Part shown: piece by piece, positions 1 through 6,151 of the stretch
How the letters are laid out: each line of letters opens with the position of its first letter
Numbering within the stretch: the first letter of the stretch is position 1
Source of the DNA: Eggerthellales bacterium UBA948
Lineage (GTDB): Bacteria; Actinomycetota; Coriobacteriia; Coriobacteriales; UBA8131
Direction: 5' to 3'
DNA length: 8,371 nt
Assembly (NCBI GenBank): GCA_002293265.1
Contig: DBCW01000080.1
Coordinates: 1-8,371 of the forward strand
The notes under the pieces: generated by a model
Databases searched by the model: none
What the model saw: only the letters and a program-made list of their open reading frames with translations
What the model was told of the DNA's origin: nothing
Translations under genes and position numbers: made by a program

Positions 1-79
1 GTGGCGGAATTGGCATACGCAGCAGACTTAAAATCTGCCGCCGCAAGGATTGTGAGTTCGAGTCTCACCGCCCCTACCA
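1..79 (+). tRNA. tRNA-Leu, anticodon UAA, 5' end cut by window edge
   Basis: The sequence folds as a class II tRNA. The anticodon stem is GCAGA/TCTGC (22-26 and 34-38) around the loop CTTAAAA, so the anticodon is TAA at 29-31. The T stem is GTGAG/CTCAC (52-56, 64-68) around TTCGAGT. The short variable arm has CC-GCAA-GG. The 3' acceptor strand CGCCCCT (69-75) is followed by discriminator A and an encoded CCA (77-79). Only the last base of the 5' acceptor strand (G at 1) is in the window, and the missing six bases should read AGGGGC. It decodes UUA, and by wobble possibly UUG. It converges with the minus-strand genes. Confidence 0.95.
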
Positions 80-98
80 AAATCTTTCACAAACTATT

Positions 99-128
99 TT
101 GTCATTCCCGCTCAAGCGGGAATGACAA
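99..128. repeat. 30-bp perfect palindromic hairpin, REP-like
   Basis: Two perfect 14-base arms (99-112 and 115-128, left arm TTGTCATTCCCGCT) enclose CA, so the real loop would be about four bases. The GTCATTCCCGC core is much more GC-rich than its flanks. It resembles a class of short dispersed palindromes (REP-like or MITE-derived) found in many bacteria. It lies between the tRNA and the 3' end of the response regulator, where two transcripts converge, so it could protect or end both. Neither side has a run of T, so it is not a textbook intrinsic terminator. Confidence 0.7.
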
Positions 129-166
129 ATGCGCTACAGAGATTATTTAAGCTTTAATCTGTTGTT

Positions 167-880
167 TTACAACCCTAAAGCTTTCTTTAGCGAGGCCACG
201 CGTCTGCGCGATACCGGTATCGATTCGCTCTCGCCTTTCAACGTCAACAACAAAGTTCCTCCACTGACAGGTGCGACTTCTTCGATACATGACAGATTAA
301 CCAAATATCTGCGGTGCACCCTAAAGAAGCCAAACGGCTCTAGGCGTGCTTCTAATTGAGCCAAGCTTACTGTTGAGAGATACCTGTCGGTCTCGGTATG
401 TAAATAAGAGTAGTCGTCTTTGGCCATGATGAAGTGAATCTTGTCTGTTGTAACAAGAAGTTTTTTTCCGCTCTTTTCAACCGGTATACGATCTATTTGT
501 TGACCCTGCCCGGATGAAGATAAATAATGCTTGACCTTTGTCAGCGCTTTATTTAGCCGGTCGGTCTCAACCGGTTTTAATAGGTAGTCAATTGCGTTGA
601 CATCAAAGGCCTTAGCTGCATGCTCGCTATAAGCTGTAACAAATATGATCAGTGGAGGGAACTTGAGCCGCTTTAGAGCTTCGGCAAGTTGCAGTCCGGT
701 CGCGCCGGGCATATTGATGTCCAGGAATAATACATCTGCGTTATGTTCCTTTAACTGCTCGATGGCCTCCCTGACATTGCTGGCTTCTGCAATAACATCA
801 ACTTGCTTAGTTTCGTCTAAAAGAAATTTTAACTCGGAACGGGCTGGCGCTTCATCGTCAACTATTATTGCTCTGATCAT
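167..880 (-). CDS. LytTR-family response regulator (LytR/AlgR type)
   Basis: This is a 237-residue DNA-binding response regulator, the output half of a two-component system. The receiver domain spans about 1-120, with acidic pocket D8-D9, phospho-acceptor D54 in LFLDINMP, T82, and K102 in LLKP. The LytTR domain spans about 132-237, with the family's FFRVHRRYLVNL segment at 185-196. Receiver plus LytTR at this length is the normal architecture. LytTR proteins bind direct repeats upstream of their targets as dimers. The ATG is supported by GAAGG (890-894) nine bases upstream, inside the kinase gene. The two reading frames overlap by 23 bases, which implies coupled translation and one pathway. 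The signal and target genes cannot be read from the sequence. The adjacent TSUP transporter and glycosyltransferase are the natural first candidates. Confidence 0.93.
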   Translation of the reverse strand: MIRAIIVDDEAPARSELKFLLDETKQVDVIAEASNVREAIEQLKEHNADVLFLDINMPGATGLQLAEALKRLKFPPLIIFVTAYSEHAAKAFDVNAIDYLLKPVETDRLNKALTKVKHYLSSSGQGQQIDRIPVEKSGKKLLVTTDKIHFIMAKDDYSYLHTETDRYLSTVSLAQLEARLEPFGFFRVHRRYLVNLSCIEEVAPVSGGTLLLTLKGESESIPVSRRRVASLKKALGL

Positions 881-2162
881 CTGTATCTACCTTCAATTCT
901 GATATCGGACCAAGTTTCATAGAAACCTTTGTACCTACACCTAACTCAGATTGTACATCCAAGTAAGCGTTCCTGCCAAAAAAACCTCTTAATCTATCAT
1001 CGACATTTTTCAAAGCAACACCTGTGTGCTGCTTGCTTACGCCTAGTGATTTTTCCAGTGTAGCCTCTGACATCCCTTTTCCATCATCAATTATATCAAT
1101 GATGACATCACCTTCGACAATATGAGCCCTTATATCAATATGAAGTGGAGCGTCATCACGCAGCCCATGTCCTACAGCATTTTCTACAATCGGCTGAATA
1201 ATAAAGGCCGGAACCTGAATGTTTTCTAAGCCTTTTTCGATATCGCTGCTCATCGACACTTTGTCAGATCCAAATCTTGCAATCTCAAAACCTAAATATC
1301 GCATGGTTTGATGATACTCCTGCTCTAATGAAATCTCATCCATTGAGCCTTCTAAAGTTCGTCTGTAAAAAGTAGCAAACTCTCTAAGCAGAATTCTTGC
1401 TTGAGTAGGATCTGTTCTGATGAACGAAGCTATAGTGTTGATAGTGTTAAAAAGAAAATGTGGCTTTATTTGCGCTTGCAAAGCCTTAAGCTCCATTTTT
1501 GTCGCGAGCTGCCTTTGATAGTCCAGCTCGGACAAGCCAAGTTGCATGGCAAGCAAAGAGGATAAGCCGGATGCAACAGCTTGCTCTGTAGTGTCGATCT
1601 TTTTTGCGGAGCGATAATAAAACTTAAGCGTACCCACGACCTCTTCTTTAAGCATCATAGGTACAACTATTGCCGCATTAAAATCAGTTTCTAAGTGAGC
1701 AAAACCAACTTCTTCACGCGATGTCAGAACTTGCATTTGATTGTTCTCAAGTGTGCTCATAGTGGCTTTTGTTCTGATCGGCGAGCCGATTTCATGTTTG
1801 TTTTTTTCGGCACCTGCATAACCCAAGATCAGCTTATCGTCTGTTATTGCCACGGCATTTGCGTTTGTAACCGGCAGTATCAGATGACACACTGCCTCGG
1901 CAGACTCAAAGTTTAGTCCTTTACGCATGTATGTAAGCGTGGATGTTGCAATGTTTAACATTCGCTCAGATTGGCGGGCGCGAAGTCTGTCCGGATTAAG
2001 AGTATGCCTAAACATTATAAAGAGCATTCCCATTATGCCAAAAACGCATATGAGTACCACTATCCAGTTTCGACCACTAAGCGCTGTAATAATAGCGAGC
2101 ACAGAAAGAACAAAGGTGACGAAAATCACCAATAGCTCGATCAATGAGAGGTTTCTCGCCAA
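858..2162 (-). CDS. LytS-type sensor histidine kinase with GAF-like domain
   Basis: This is a 434-residue membrane sensor kinase of the LytS/YehU class (His_kinase family with internal H-box). Two hydrophobic segments lie at about 7-29 and 33-52, with a very short link between them. A region at about 85-185 has the look of a GAF domain (for example VPMMLKEEVVGTLKF at 167-181). The H-box KPHFLFN carries the expected phospho-acceptor His235. An ATPase domain follows, with N-box QPIVENAVGHGL (323-334), DDGKGM (359-364) and GVGTKV (408-413). It lacks the 5-TM LYT sensor of classical LytS, so the signal is probably read by the GAF-like cytoplasmic region or within the membrane. It starts with TTG, has a good Shine-Dalgarno, lies 31 bases after the TSUP transporter gene, and overlaps the response regulator gene. 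Confidence 0.93.
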   Translation of the reverse strand: MARNLSLIELLVIFVTFVLSVLAIITALSGRNWIVVLICVFGIMGMLFIMFRHTLNPDRLRARQSERMLNIATSTLTYMRKGLNFESAEAVCHLILPVTNANAVAITDDKLILGYAGAEKNKHEIGSPIRTKATMSTLENNQMQVLTSREEVGFAHLETDFNAAIVVPMMLKEEVVGTLKFYYRSAKKIDTTEQAVASGLSSLLAMQLGLSELDYQRQLATKMELKALQAQIKPHFLFNTINTIASFIRTDPTQARILLREFATFYRRTLEGSMDEISLEQEYHQTMRYLGFEIARFGSDKVSMSSDIEKGLENIQVPAFIIQPIVENAVGHGLRDDAPLHIDIRAHIVEGDVIIDIIDDGKGMSEATLEKSLGVSKQHTGVALKNVDDRLRGFFGRNAYLDVQSELGVGTKVSMKLGPISELKVDTDDQSNNS

Positions 2163-2169
2163 AATTATG

Positions 2170-2176
2170 CCTTTCT
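2170..2176 (-). promoter_or_regulatory. Ribosome binding site supporting the TTG start of the kinase
   Basis: On the minus strand AGAAAGG lies seven bases before TTG at 2162-2160. No ATG is placed as well, and the encoded MARNLSLIELLVIF leads directly into the first membrane segment. TTG is therefore the preferred initiator. Confidence 0.7.
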
Positions 2177-2193
2177 GAAGCTACGCAGTTAGA

Positions 2194-2979
2194 TTAAGCT
2201 ACGCTCCTAATAACAAGCATTACACTGGAGCCTATAAGCATAATACCAAATAGAATCCTAGCTGTTCTCTCAGGAATCTTGTCAATCAGTCGAACCCCTA
2301 AATTTGCCCCCGGAACACTACCTATCAGCAAGGCCAGTCCATAGATGTATTCTATGTGTCCGAGCAAGGCATGAGTAACAATTCCGGGAACCGCTATTAT
2401 CGCAATGGAGAGAAGCGAAATGCCACTCGCTTCCTTAAACTTCAAACCAAAATAAGCGATACCAATTGGCACTATAATGAATCCACCGCCAACTCCAACT
2501 ATACCGGCGATAAAACCTGCAAATAGTCCTAAACATATGCGAGCAATGGTAAATGACGTTGCTGTTTTAAATACATTCTCACCGCTACCGGCTGACTTGT
2601 CGCGTCCTCCCTTAATAGCAATTCTGAACATTTCAAAACTACTGTATAAGATAACGGTGACAGCAGCCAAAGTTATAACCAAGCCTGGTAGTTTATCTGA
2701 TAAATACGAACTAAGAACTGATGTTGTTGCGCCGGAAACTCCAATAATCATCGCAGACTTAATATCAAAATTTCCTTGCCGTAAGCTACGAATAGTACCG
2801 GAAATTGCGGTTGGTGCAATTACAAATAGCGACGTTGCTGTGGCACCAAGAATGGGCAGTCTAAAAACTAAGTTGAGTACAGGAATTATTATAGTACCGC
2901 CTCCAATACCAAACATTCCCGATAATATACCAACTATTAACCCAAATAATGCAACAACGATAAAAGTTATTATTTCCAT
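2194..2979 (-). CDS. TSUP (TauE/SafE) family membrane anion transporter
   Basis: This is a 261-residue polytopic membrane protein of the sulfite exporter TauE/SafE family. The family moves small anions such as sulfite, sulfoacetate or related organosulfur compounds. The two-repeat structure is plain: GILSGMFGIGGG (17-28) in the first half and GFIAGIVGVGGG (155-166) in the second, each followed by a hydrophobic helix ending near a Pro. The hydrophilic loop at about 124-137 separates the halves. About eight membrane segments are expected, and the length is normal. The ATG is only 16 bases after the glycosyltransferase stop and has a weak Shine-Dalgarno (AAGAA), so translation may depend on read-through from upstream. 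Placement before a LytS/LytTR pair suggests coregulation. The substrate cannot be assigned, because no sulfur-metabolism gene is nearby. Confidence 0.9.
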   Translation of the reverse strand: MEIITFIVVALFGLIVGILSGMFGIGGGTIIIPVLNLVFRLPILGATATSLFVIAPTAISGTIRSLRQGNFDIKSAMIIGVSGATTSVLSSYLSDKLPGLVITLAAVTVILYSSFEMFRIAIKGGRDKSAGSGENVFKTATSFTIARICLGLFAGFIAGIVGVGGGFIIVPIGIAYFGLKFKEASGISLLSIAIIAVPGIVTHALLGHIEYIYGLALLIGSVPGANLGVRLIDKIPERTARILFGIMLIGSSVMLVIRSVA

Positions 2980-2995
2980 TGAGTATTCTTAAAAT

Positions 2996-4438
2996 CTAGT
3001 CATCTGTATCTATGCCAAGCGCTTCAAGGTCTAACTCGAAATCAAAGAGATTGGGGGCTGAACCCTGCATTTGAGCGCCCTGAGCTTGCGCATACGAAGC
3101 ACCCATCGCACCAGCTACTACTTGACCACCGACTACATTTGCACCAACCTGTGGATAACTTGCACCATCCGCAGCAGTTGCGACTTGAACTAAAGACGGG
3201 TCACTTTGAATTGCCTGAGCTATCATATCTGGAGATTCAGGTAGATAAACTCCCCCGGCAAACAGTTCTTTTAAGTATGGATCCACTTCTAAGGTTGCAA
3301 GCACTTGTGCCCAGCCTAGCTGAAATTCAAAGTATTTAGAGCAAAACATCTCGGCGTAAGCTTTGGCTTCACGCCTGGCTGCTTGAGAAGCCTTAAAATA
3401 CCCTTGACGATCTTTAGATTTGCCCACAGTCCTGAGCAGAGCCGTTATCAAAACTCGCTTATTAATAGAGTTTTCTAAAAACGGTCCCGGATATGGGTCT
3501 AACGAGTGGGGAGCTATTTGCAAAAGATCTATCTGAGTTTTGGAGAATTCTAACTTTCGGTGCTCGTAGATCCAGCGGTAGATGTCTTGCCTAAAACGCT
3601 GTGCCTCATTACGTTCCGTTGGCGGCAAGTGCTGAATGCTCCATTGATTGTCAAACCACGCACTTCCTCCACACATTCTTATATTCAGCAAATAATCCAG
3701 ATCCTCACCGCGTGGAATCCACGGATCAAACGATACACGTCTAAAAGCCTCGCGGTGAATAGCCATAAGACCACCGTATAAAACATTGGAACGCGAAAGC
3801 CTTGGTGCTTCCATCGCCTTGGTGATCCACTTATTAAATAGTTCGCCTTGCTCCCAATACCTGTTGTACCAAGCGCTGGACTGCTTTGACTTCCATTTGC
3901 CGCTCTTGTCGGTGTAATAACCCGATTTGACTAAGACCGGGATGCCTTTTTTGGAAAGCTTGCCCAGACCGTAAAGTGCTTTTTCTACAAAATCCGGAGC
4001 GGTTATGATCTCGTCATCGTCTATAAAGATGATCTCGGTAAAACCTAAAGTTGCTGCAACTACGAGACCCAAGTTTCGCATTGCACCATATCCTATAAGC
4101 GATATGCCTTCCTTGATATTTGAAAGACCCAACTCCTCGGCTCGACTATGAAACTGCGAAACGACGTTAGCGTCAATGACTCTGATGTTTAAATCCTCGC
4201 TAAAGGCGTTTGCAACATCTCTGGTCTTTAGTGCAGCGTCGCGCTCTACGCCACTTTCTGCGACCACCAATAGTATTATCGGGGTCGTAACACCATTGTT
4301 TCTAAGCGATGCCAAACAGCGCGGTAACTCACCTTGATGCGTGACAGGCGTTACATGATCATAAGTAGCTACCACATTGTAGCTTGGTGTCTTTCGTTTG
4401 CTTCCTACATATGTTGGAATGATTATAACCGGGTGCAC
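2996..4438 (-). CDS. Family 2-like (GT-A) glycosyltransferase with low-complexity acidic C-terminal tail
   Basis: This is a predicted soluble or peripherally membrane-bound glycosyltransferase of 480 residues from the GTG chosen here. The N-terminal HPVIIIPTY strand, the GYGAMRNLG segment (117-125), the metal-binding IIFIDDDE motif (136-143), PRGEDLDY (242-249, likely catalytic acid/base region) and QHLPP (269-273) follow the GT-A order of family 2 enzymes. No membrane helix is evident. Residues from about 420 are Ala/Gly/Gln-rich, and the protein ends in an acidic FDFELDLEALGIDTDD. GTG at 4438 is preferred over ATG at 4468 because it has GGAG seven bases upstream and puts the first beta strand at the N terminus, whereas the ATG has no visible Shine-Dalgarno. 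From the ATG the protein would be 490 residues. The donor and acceptor sugars are unknown. It is the first gene of the transporter/two-component unit. Confidence 0.85.
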   Translation of the reverse strand: MHPVIIIPTYVGSKRKTPSYNVVATYDHVTPVTHQGELPRCLASLRNNGVTTPIILLVVAESGVERDAALKTRDVANAFSEDLNIRVIDANVVSQFHSRAEELGLSNIKEGISLIGYGAMRNLGLVVAATLGFTEIIFIDDDEIITAPDFVEKALYGLGKLSKKGIPVLVKSGYYTDKSGKWKSKQSSAWYNRYWEQGELFNKWITKAMEAPRLSRSNVLYGGLMAIHREAFRRVSFDPWIPRGEDLDYLLNIRMCGGSAWFDNQWSIQHLPPTERNEAQRFRQDIYRWIYEHRKLEFSKTQIDLLQIAPHSLDPYPGPFLENSINKRVLITALLRTVGKSKDRQGYFKASQAARREAKAYAEMFCSKYFEFQLGWAQVLATLEVDPYLKELFAGGVYLPESPDMIAQAIQSDPSLVQVATAADGASYPQVGANVVGGQVVAGAMGASYAQAQGAQMQGSAPNLFDFELDLEALGIDTDD

Positions 4439-4445
4439 AATAAGG

Positions 4446-4449
4446 CTCC
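4446..4449 (-). promoter_or_regulatory. Shine-Dalgarno deciding the glycosyltransferase start
   Basis: GGAG on the minus strand lies seven bases before GTG at 4438-4436. The in-frame ATG 30 bases further upstream has only CACCCGGTTA before it. Confidence 0.55.
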
Positions 4450-4519
4450 ATACTCTCAAAACAACCATTAACCGGGTGGTTGGGCTTAAGTAGCAGTTTC
4501 CTCTCCCCTACGTTAATAA

Positions 4520-4549
4520 TGCTCTGCAATTTATACATATTGCCGAGCA
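4520..4549. other. Imperfect hairpin at the start of the glycosyltransferase operon leader
   Basis: The arms are TGCTC-T-GCAAT (4520-4530) and ATTGC-C-GAGCA (4539-4549). They make ten base pairs with one central mismatch around the 8-base loop TTATACAT. On the minus strand it would lie at about +7 to +36 of a transcript from the promoter at 4562-4570. It is followed by TTATTAACG, which is too poor in T for a strong intrinsic terminator. It could be a 5' leader stem, a protein-binding operator, or a weak terminator for the cyclo-ligase transcript. Confidence 0.5.
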
Positions 4550-4561
4550 CCATCGTTGTTA

Positions 4562-4570
4562 ATTATAGCA
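4562..4570 (-). promoter_or_regulatory. Extended -10 promoter for the glycosyltransferase-TSUP-kinase-regulator operon
   Basis: The minus strand carries TGCTATAAT: a perfect -10 TATAAT (4567-4562) preceded by the extended -10 TGN. No good -35 is found 16-18 bases upstream, as expected for an extended -10 promoter. The upstream part lies inside the 3' end of the cyclo-ligase gene. The predicted start is near 4555, about 117 bases before the chosen GTG. Confidence 0.55.
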
Positions 4571-4572
4571 GA

Positions 4573-6132
4573 TTAGACAATCACGCGTTCATGGACTGCA
4601 ATATCTTGATAATCAATAGGAACAGAATCCACAAGCTGCTCCGAAAAGGCAACGACATATGTTTTTGTCTTTGAATCCAGTCTTATAAGATAGCGGTCAT
4701 AACATCCTTTCCCATAACCTAACCTGTTGTTGTCTTTGTCGATACCCACACACGGCAACACCATCACCGAAAATTCTTTTGCATCAAGCTGCGGTAGGTC
4801 AAGACTTCTTGGAGCAGCCATCGCTGCAAATGGGTCACTAGTTGCAAACATTTCTAAAAGATATTCGTCGGTGACACCGATCGTAGTATGAAATTCAATA
4901 TTGTTGTCATCAACCCTAGCCGGATATGCCATACGATACCCAAGCGCACCTAATGCGGCTTTTAATGGATCAAGAGACAGCTCGGAGCCAAACGCAGAGT
5001 AAAGTCCGATATAACCATCTCCGGGATCGATTTTTTTTATCTCATCTAGCAGGATCTGACATGCTTTTTGACTACGAAGCACTCTGTCTGCCTCGTTAAT
5101 GTTCTTGCGCTTAGAAAGAAGATGCTTGCGTAACTGTGCCTTTGTTTCGTTGTACTCGTACAAAAATGGAATGACCAGCAAAGCCGGAAAGCTAAGTACC
5201 ATAGCTGCATCTAATACCCACTTTAGCCATTCAGCAAGCTCCGATGATGGATAAAACATGATAAAAATAGACAAGAACGCAAATGGCACGAGGGCAACAA
5301 GATATTTATATGATCTGTTAACTACCAGCCAGACCAGGGTTATTATTTCCAGTACCGGAGCAATAGATATCCACAACTCAAAGCGATCCGGAAGTAATCT
5401 GAGTAAATCGAAGCTGATATCTTGACTTATGCCGATGCTTGGCAATATCACAAAAATAAGCATGGAACAGATTACCAACATGATCATTGACAGACCAAAA
5501 ACTCGCATTTTATCACGCGTCGGTATGGCACTAAGAATTATTGTTGTAATAAACGCCACGGGCAGAAATATCAAATCGAGCAAAATCAGGGCACCAAAAA
5601 TAACTAACACAGCAACCAAAGTATTACCGATACGCAGACCATATGCATTATGCCTTAGCGAATCAATTACCTTTAGCACCAACAAAATTATCAGGCACAT
5701 GCCCAAAAACATCATATTGGTCTGCCCGACTTGAATTACATTGGGCATAACCAAAGCAATTACTACCGCAGCCAGAAAGCTCACCCACAAAGGCAAGCCC
5801 TTTCTGTACAGCCAGTAGCATCCATACGCCAAACAAGTAATTTCCAATAGCAGCTGCACTGAAACTGCCAAGTGCGCCCCAAAATAGAAACCTTGTAGGT
5901 TTAAACCTAAATAGAATGGGCCTCCAAGAAACAAGGCATATAAAAGCGAGTTTGTAGCACTCGTGATCCCATTGGTCTGCATTCTTTGAAACAAGCTGTA
6001 ATCGACTTCAGCTATAAGGTTTTGTCCGCTTAGAAAAACATAAGCTACCCATGCTATAACCATCATCAAAGCAAAGACTAAAACAGTCCATCTTCTCAGC
6101 TTGATAATGCGTTGTTGAAATGCCTTTTGCAT
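4573..6132 (-). CDS. Multi-pass membrane protein fused to 5-formyltetrahydrofolate cyclo-ligase
   Basis: This is a 519-residue protein in one open frame. Residues 1-325 are membrane sequence with about ten hydrophobic segments (about 15-36, 62-80, 83-106, 113-131, 139-155, 168-203 as two, 209-231, 251-271, 277-294, 305-325). Residues about 328-519 form a full-length cyclo-ligase (MTHFS) domain, which makes 5,10-methenyl-THF from 5-formyl-THF with ATP. It begins KAQLRKHLLSKRK, has YSAFGSELSLDPL (378-390), and carries the nucleotide/Mg signature VLPCVGIDKDNNRLGYGKG with CYDRYL (458-482). The KLRR before the first helix suggests a cytoplasmic N terminus, and an even helix count would leave the enzyme in the cytosol. 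The family's EP pair before the signature appears as AP (440-441). The membrane half vaguely resembles GT-C-type glycosyltransferases, including an acidic residue in the first loop (EVD, 42-44), but this is a weak guess. It lies 19 bases after the phosphate transporter gene. Confidence 0.85.
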   Translation of the reverse strand: MQKAFQQRIIKLRRWTVLVFALMMVIAWVAYVFLSGQNLIAEVDYSLFQRMQTNGITSATNSLLYALFLGGPFYLGLNLQGFYFGAHLAVSVQLLLEITCLAYGCYWLYRKGLPLWVSFLAAVVIALVMPNVIQVGQTNMMFLGMCLIILLVLKVIDSLRHNAYGLRIGNTLVAVLVIFGALILLDLIFLPVAFITTIILSAIPTRDKMRVFGLSMIMLVICSMLIFVILPSIGISQDISFDLLRLLPDRFELWISIAPVLEIITLVWLVVNRSYKYLVALVPFAFLSIFIMFYPSSELAEWLKWVLDAAMVLSFPALLVIPFLYEYNETKAQLRKHLLSKRKNINEADRVLRSQKACQILLDEIKKIDPGDGYIGLYSAFGSELSLDPLKAALGALGYRMAYPARVDDNNIEFHTTIGVTDEYLLEMFATSDPFAAMAAPRSLDLPQLDAKEFSVMVLPCVGIDKDNNRLGYGKGCYDRYLIRLDSKTKTYVVAFSEQLVDSVPIDYQDIAVHERVIV

Positions 6133-6151
6133 TAATCAATGCCCGGCAAAA

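Noticed and set aside
137..170. AGATTA/TAATCT hairpin followed by GTTGTTTT as a terminator for the tRNA
   Set aside because: The stem has only six mostly A/T pairs and the T stretch is interrupted, so it is too weak to call.
129..359. Short plus-strand open frame after the palindrome
   Set aside because: Most of it is antisense to the LytTR domain coding sequence. It starts at the edge of the palindrome without a ribosome binding site.
858..880. Possible frameshift because kinase and regulator reading frames overlap
   Set aside because: Both proteins have full-length domains with intact ends, and the regulator has its own Shine-Dalgarno. The overlap is normal translational coupling.
2477..2992. 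Plus-strand open frame of 171 codons opposite the TSUP transporter gene
   Set aside because: It lies antisense to a clearly conserved membrane protein. Its Pro/Ile/Thr-rich translation is what the reverse of hydrophobic codons gives, and it has no family resemblance.
4359..4553. Minus-strand 64-codon frame across the start of the glycosyltransferase gene
   Set aside because: It overlaps the glycosyltransferase in another frame, has no recognisable features, and would begin almost at the predicted transcription start.
5429..5734. Plus-strand 101-codon frame opposite the membrane half of the fusion gene
   Set aside because: It is antisense to a long continuous membrane-protein frame and lacks any recognisable domain.
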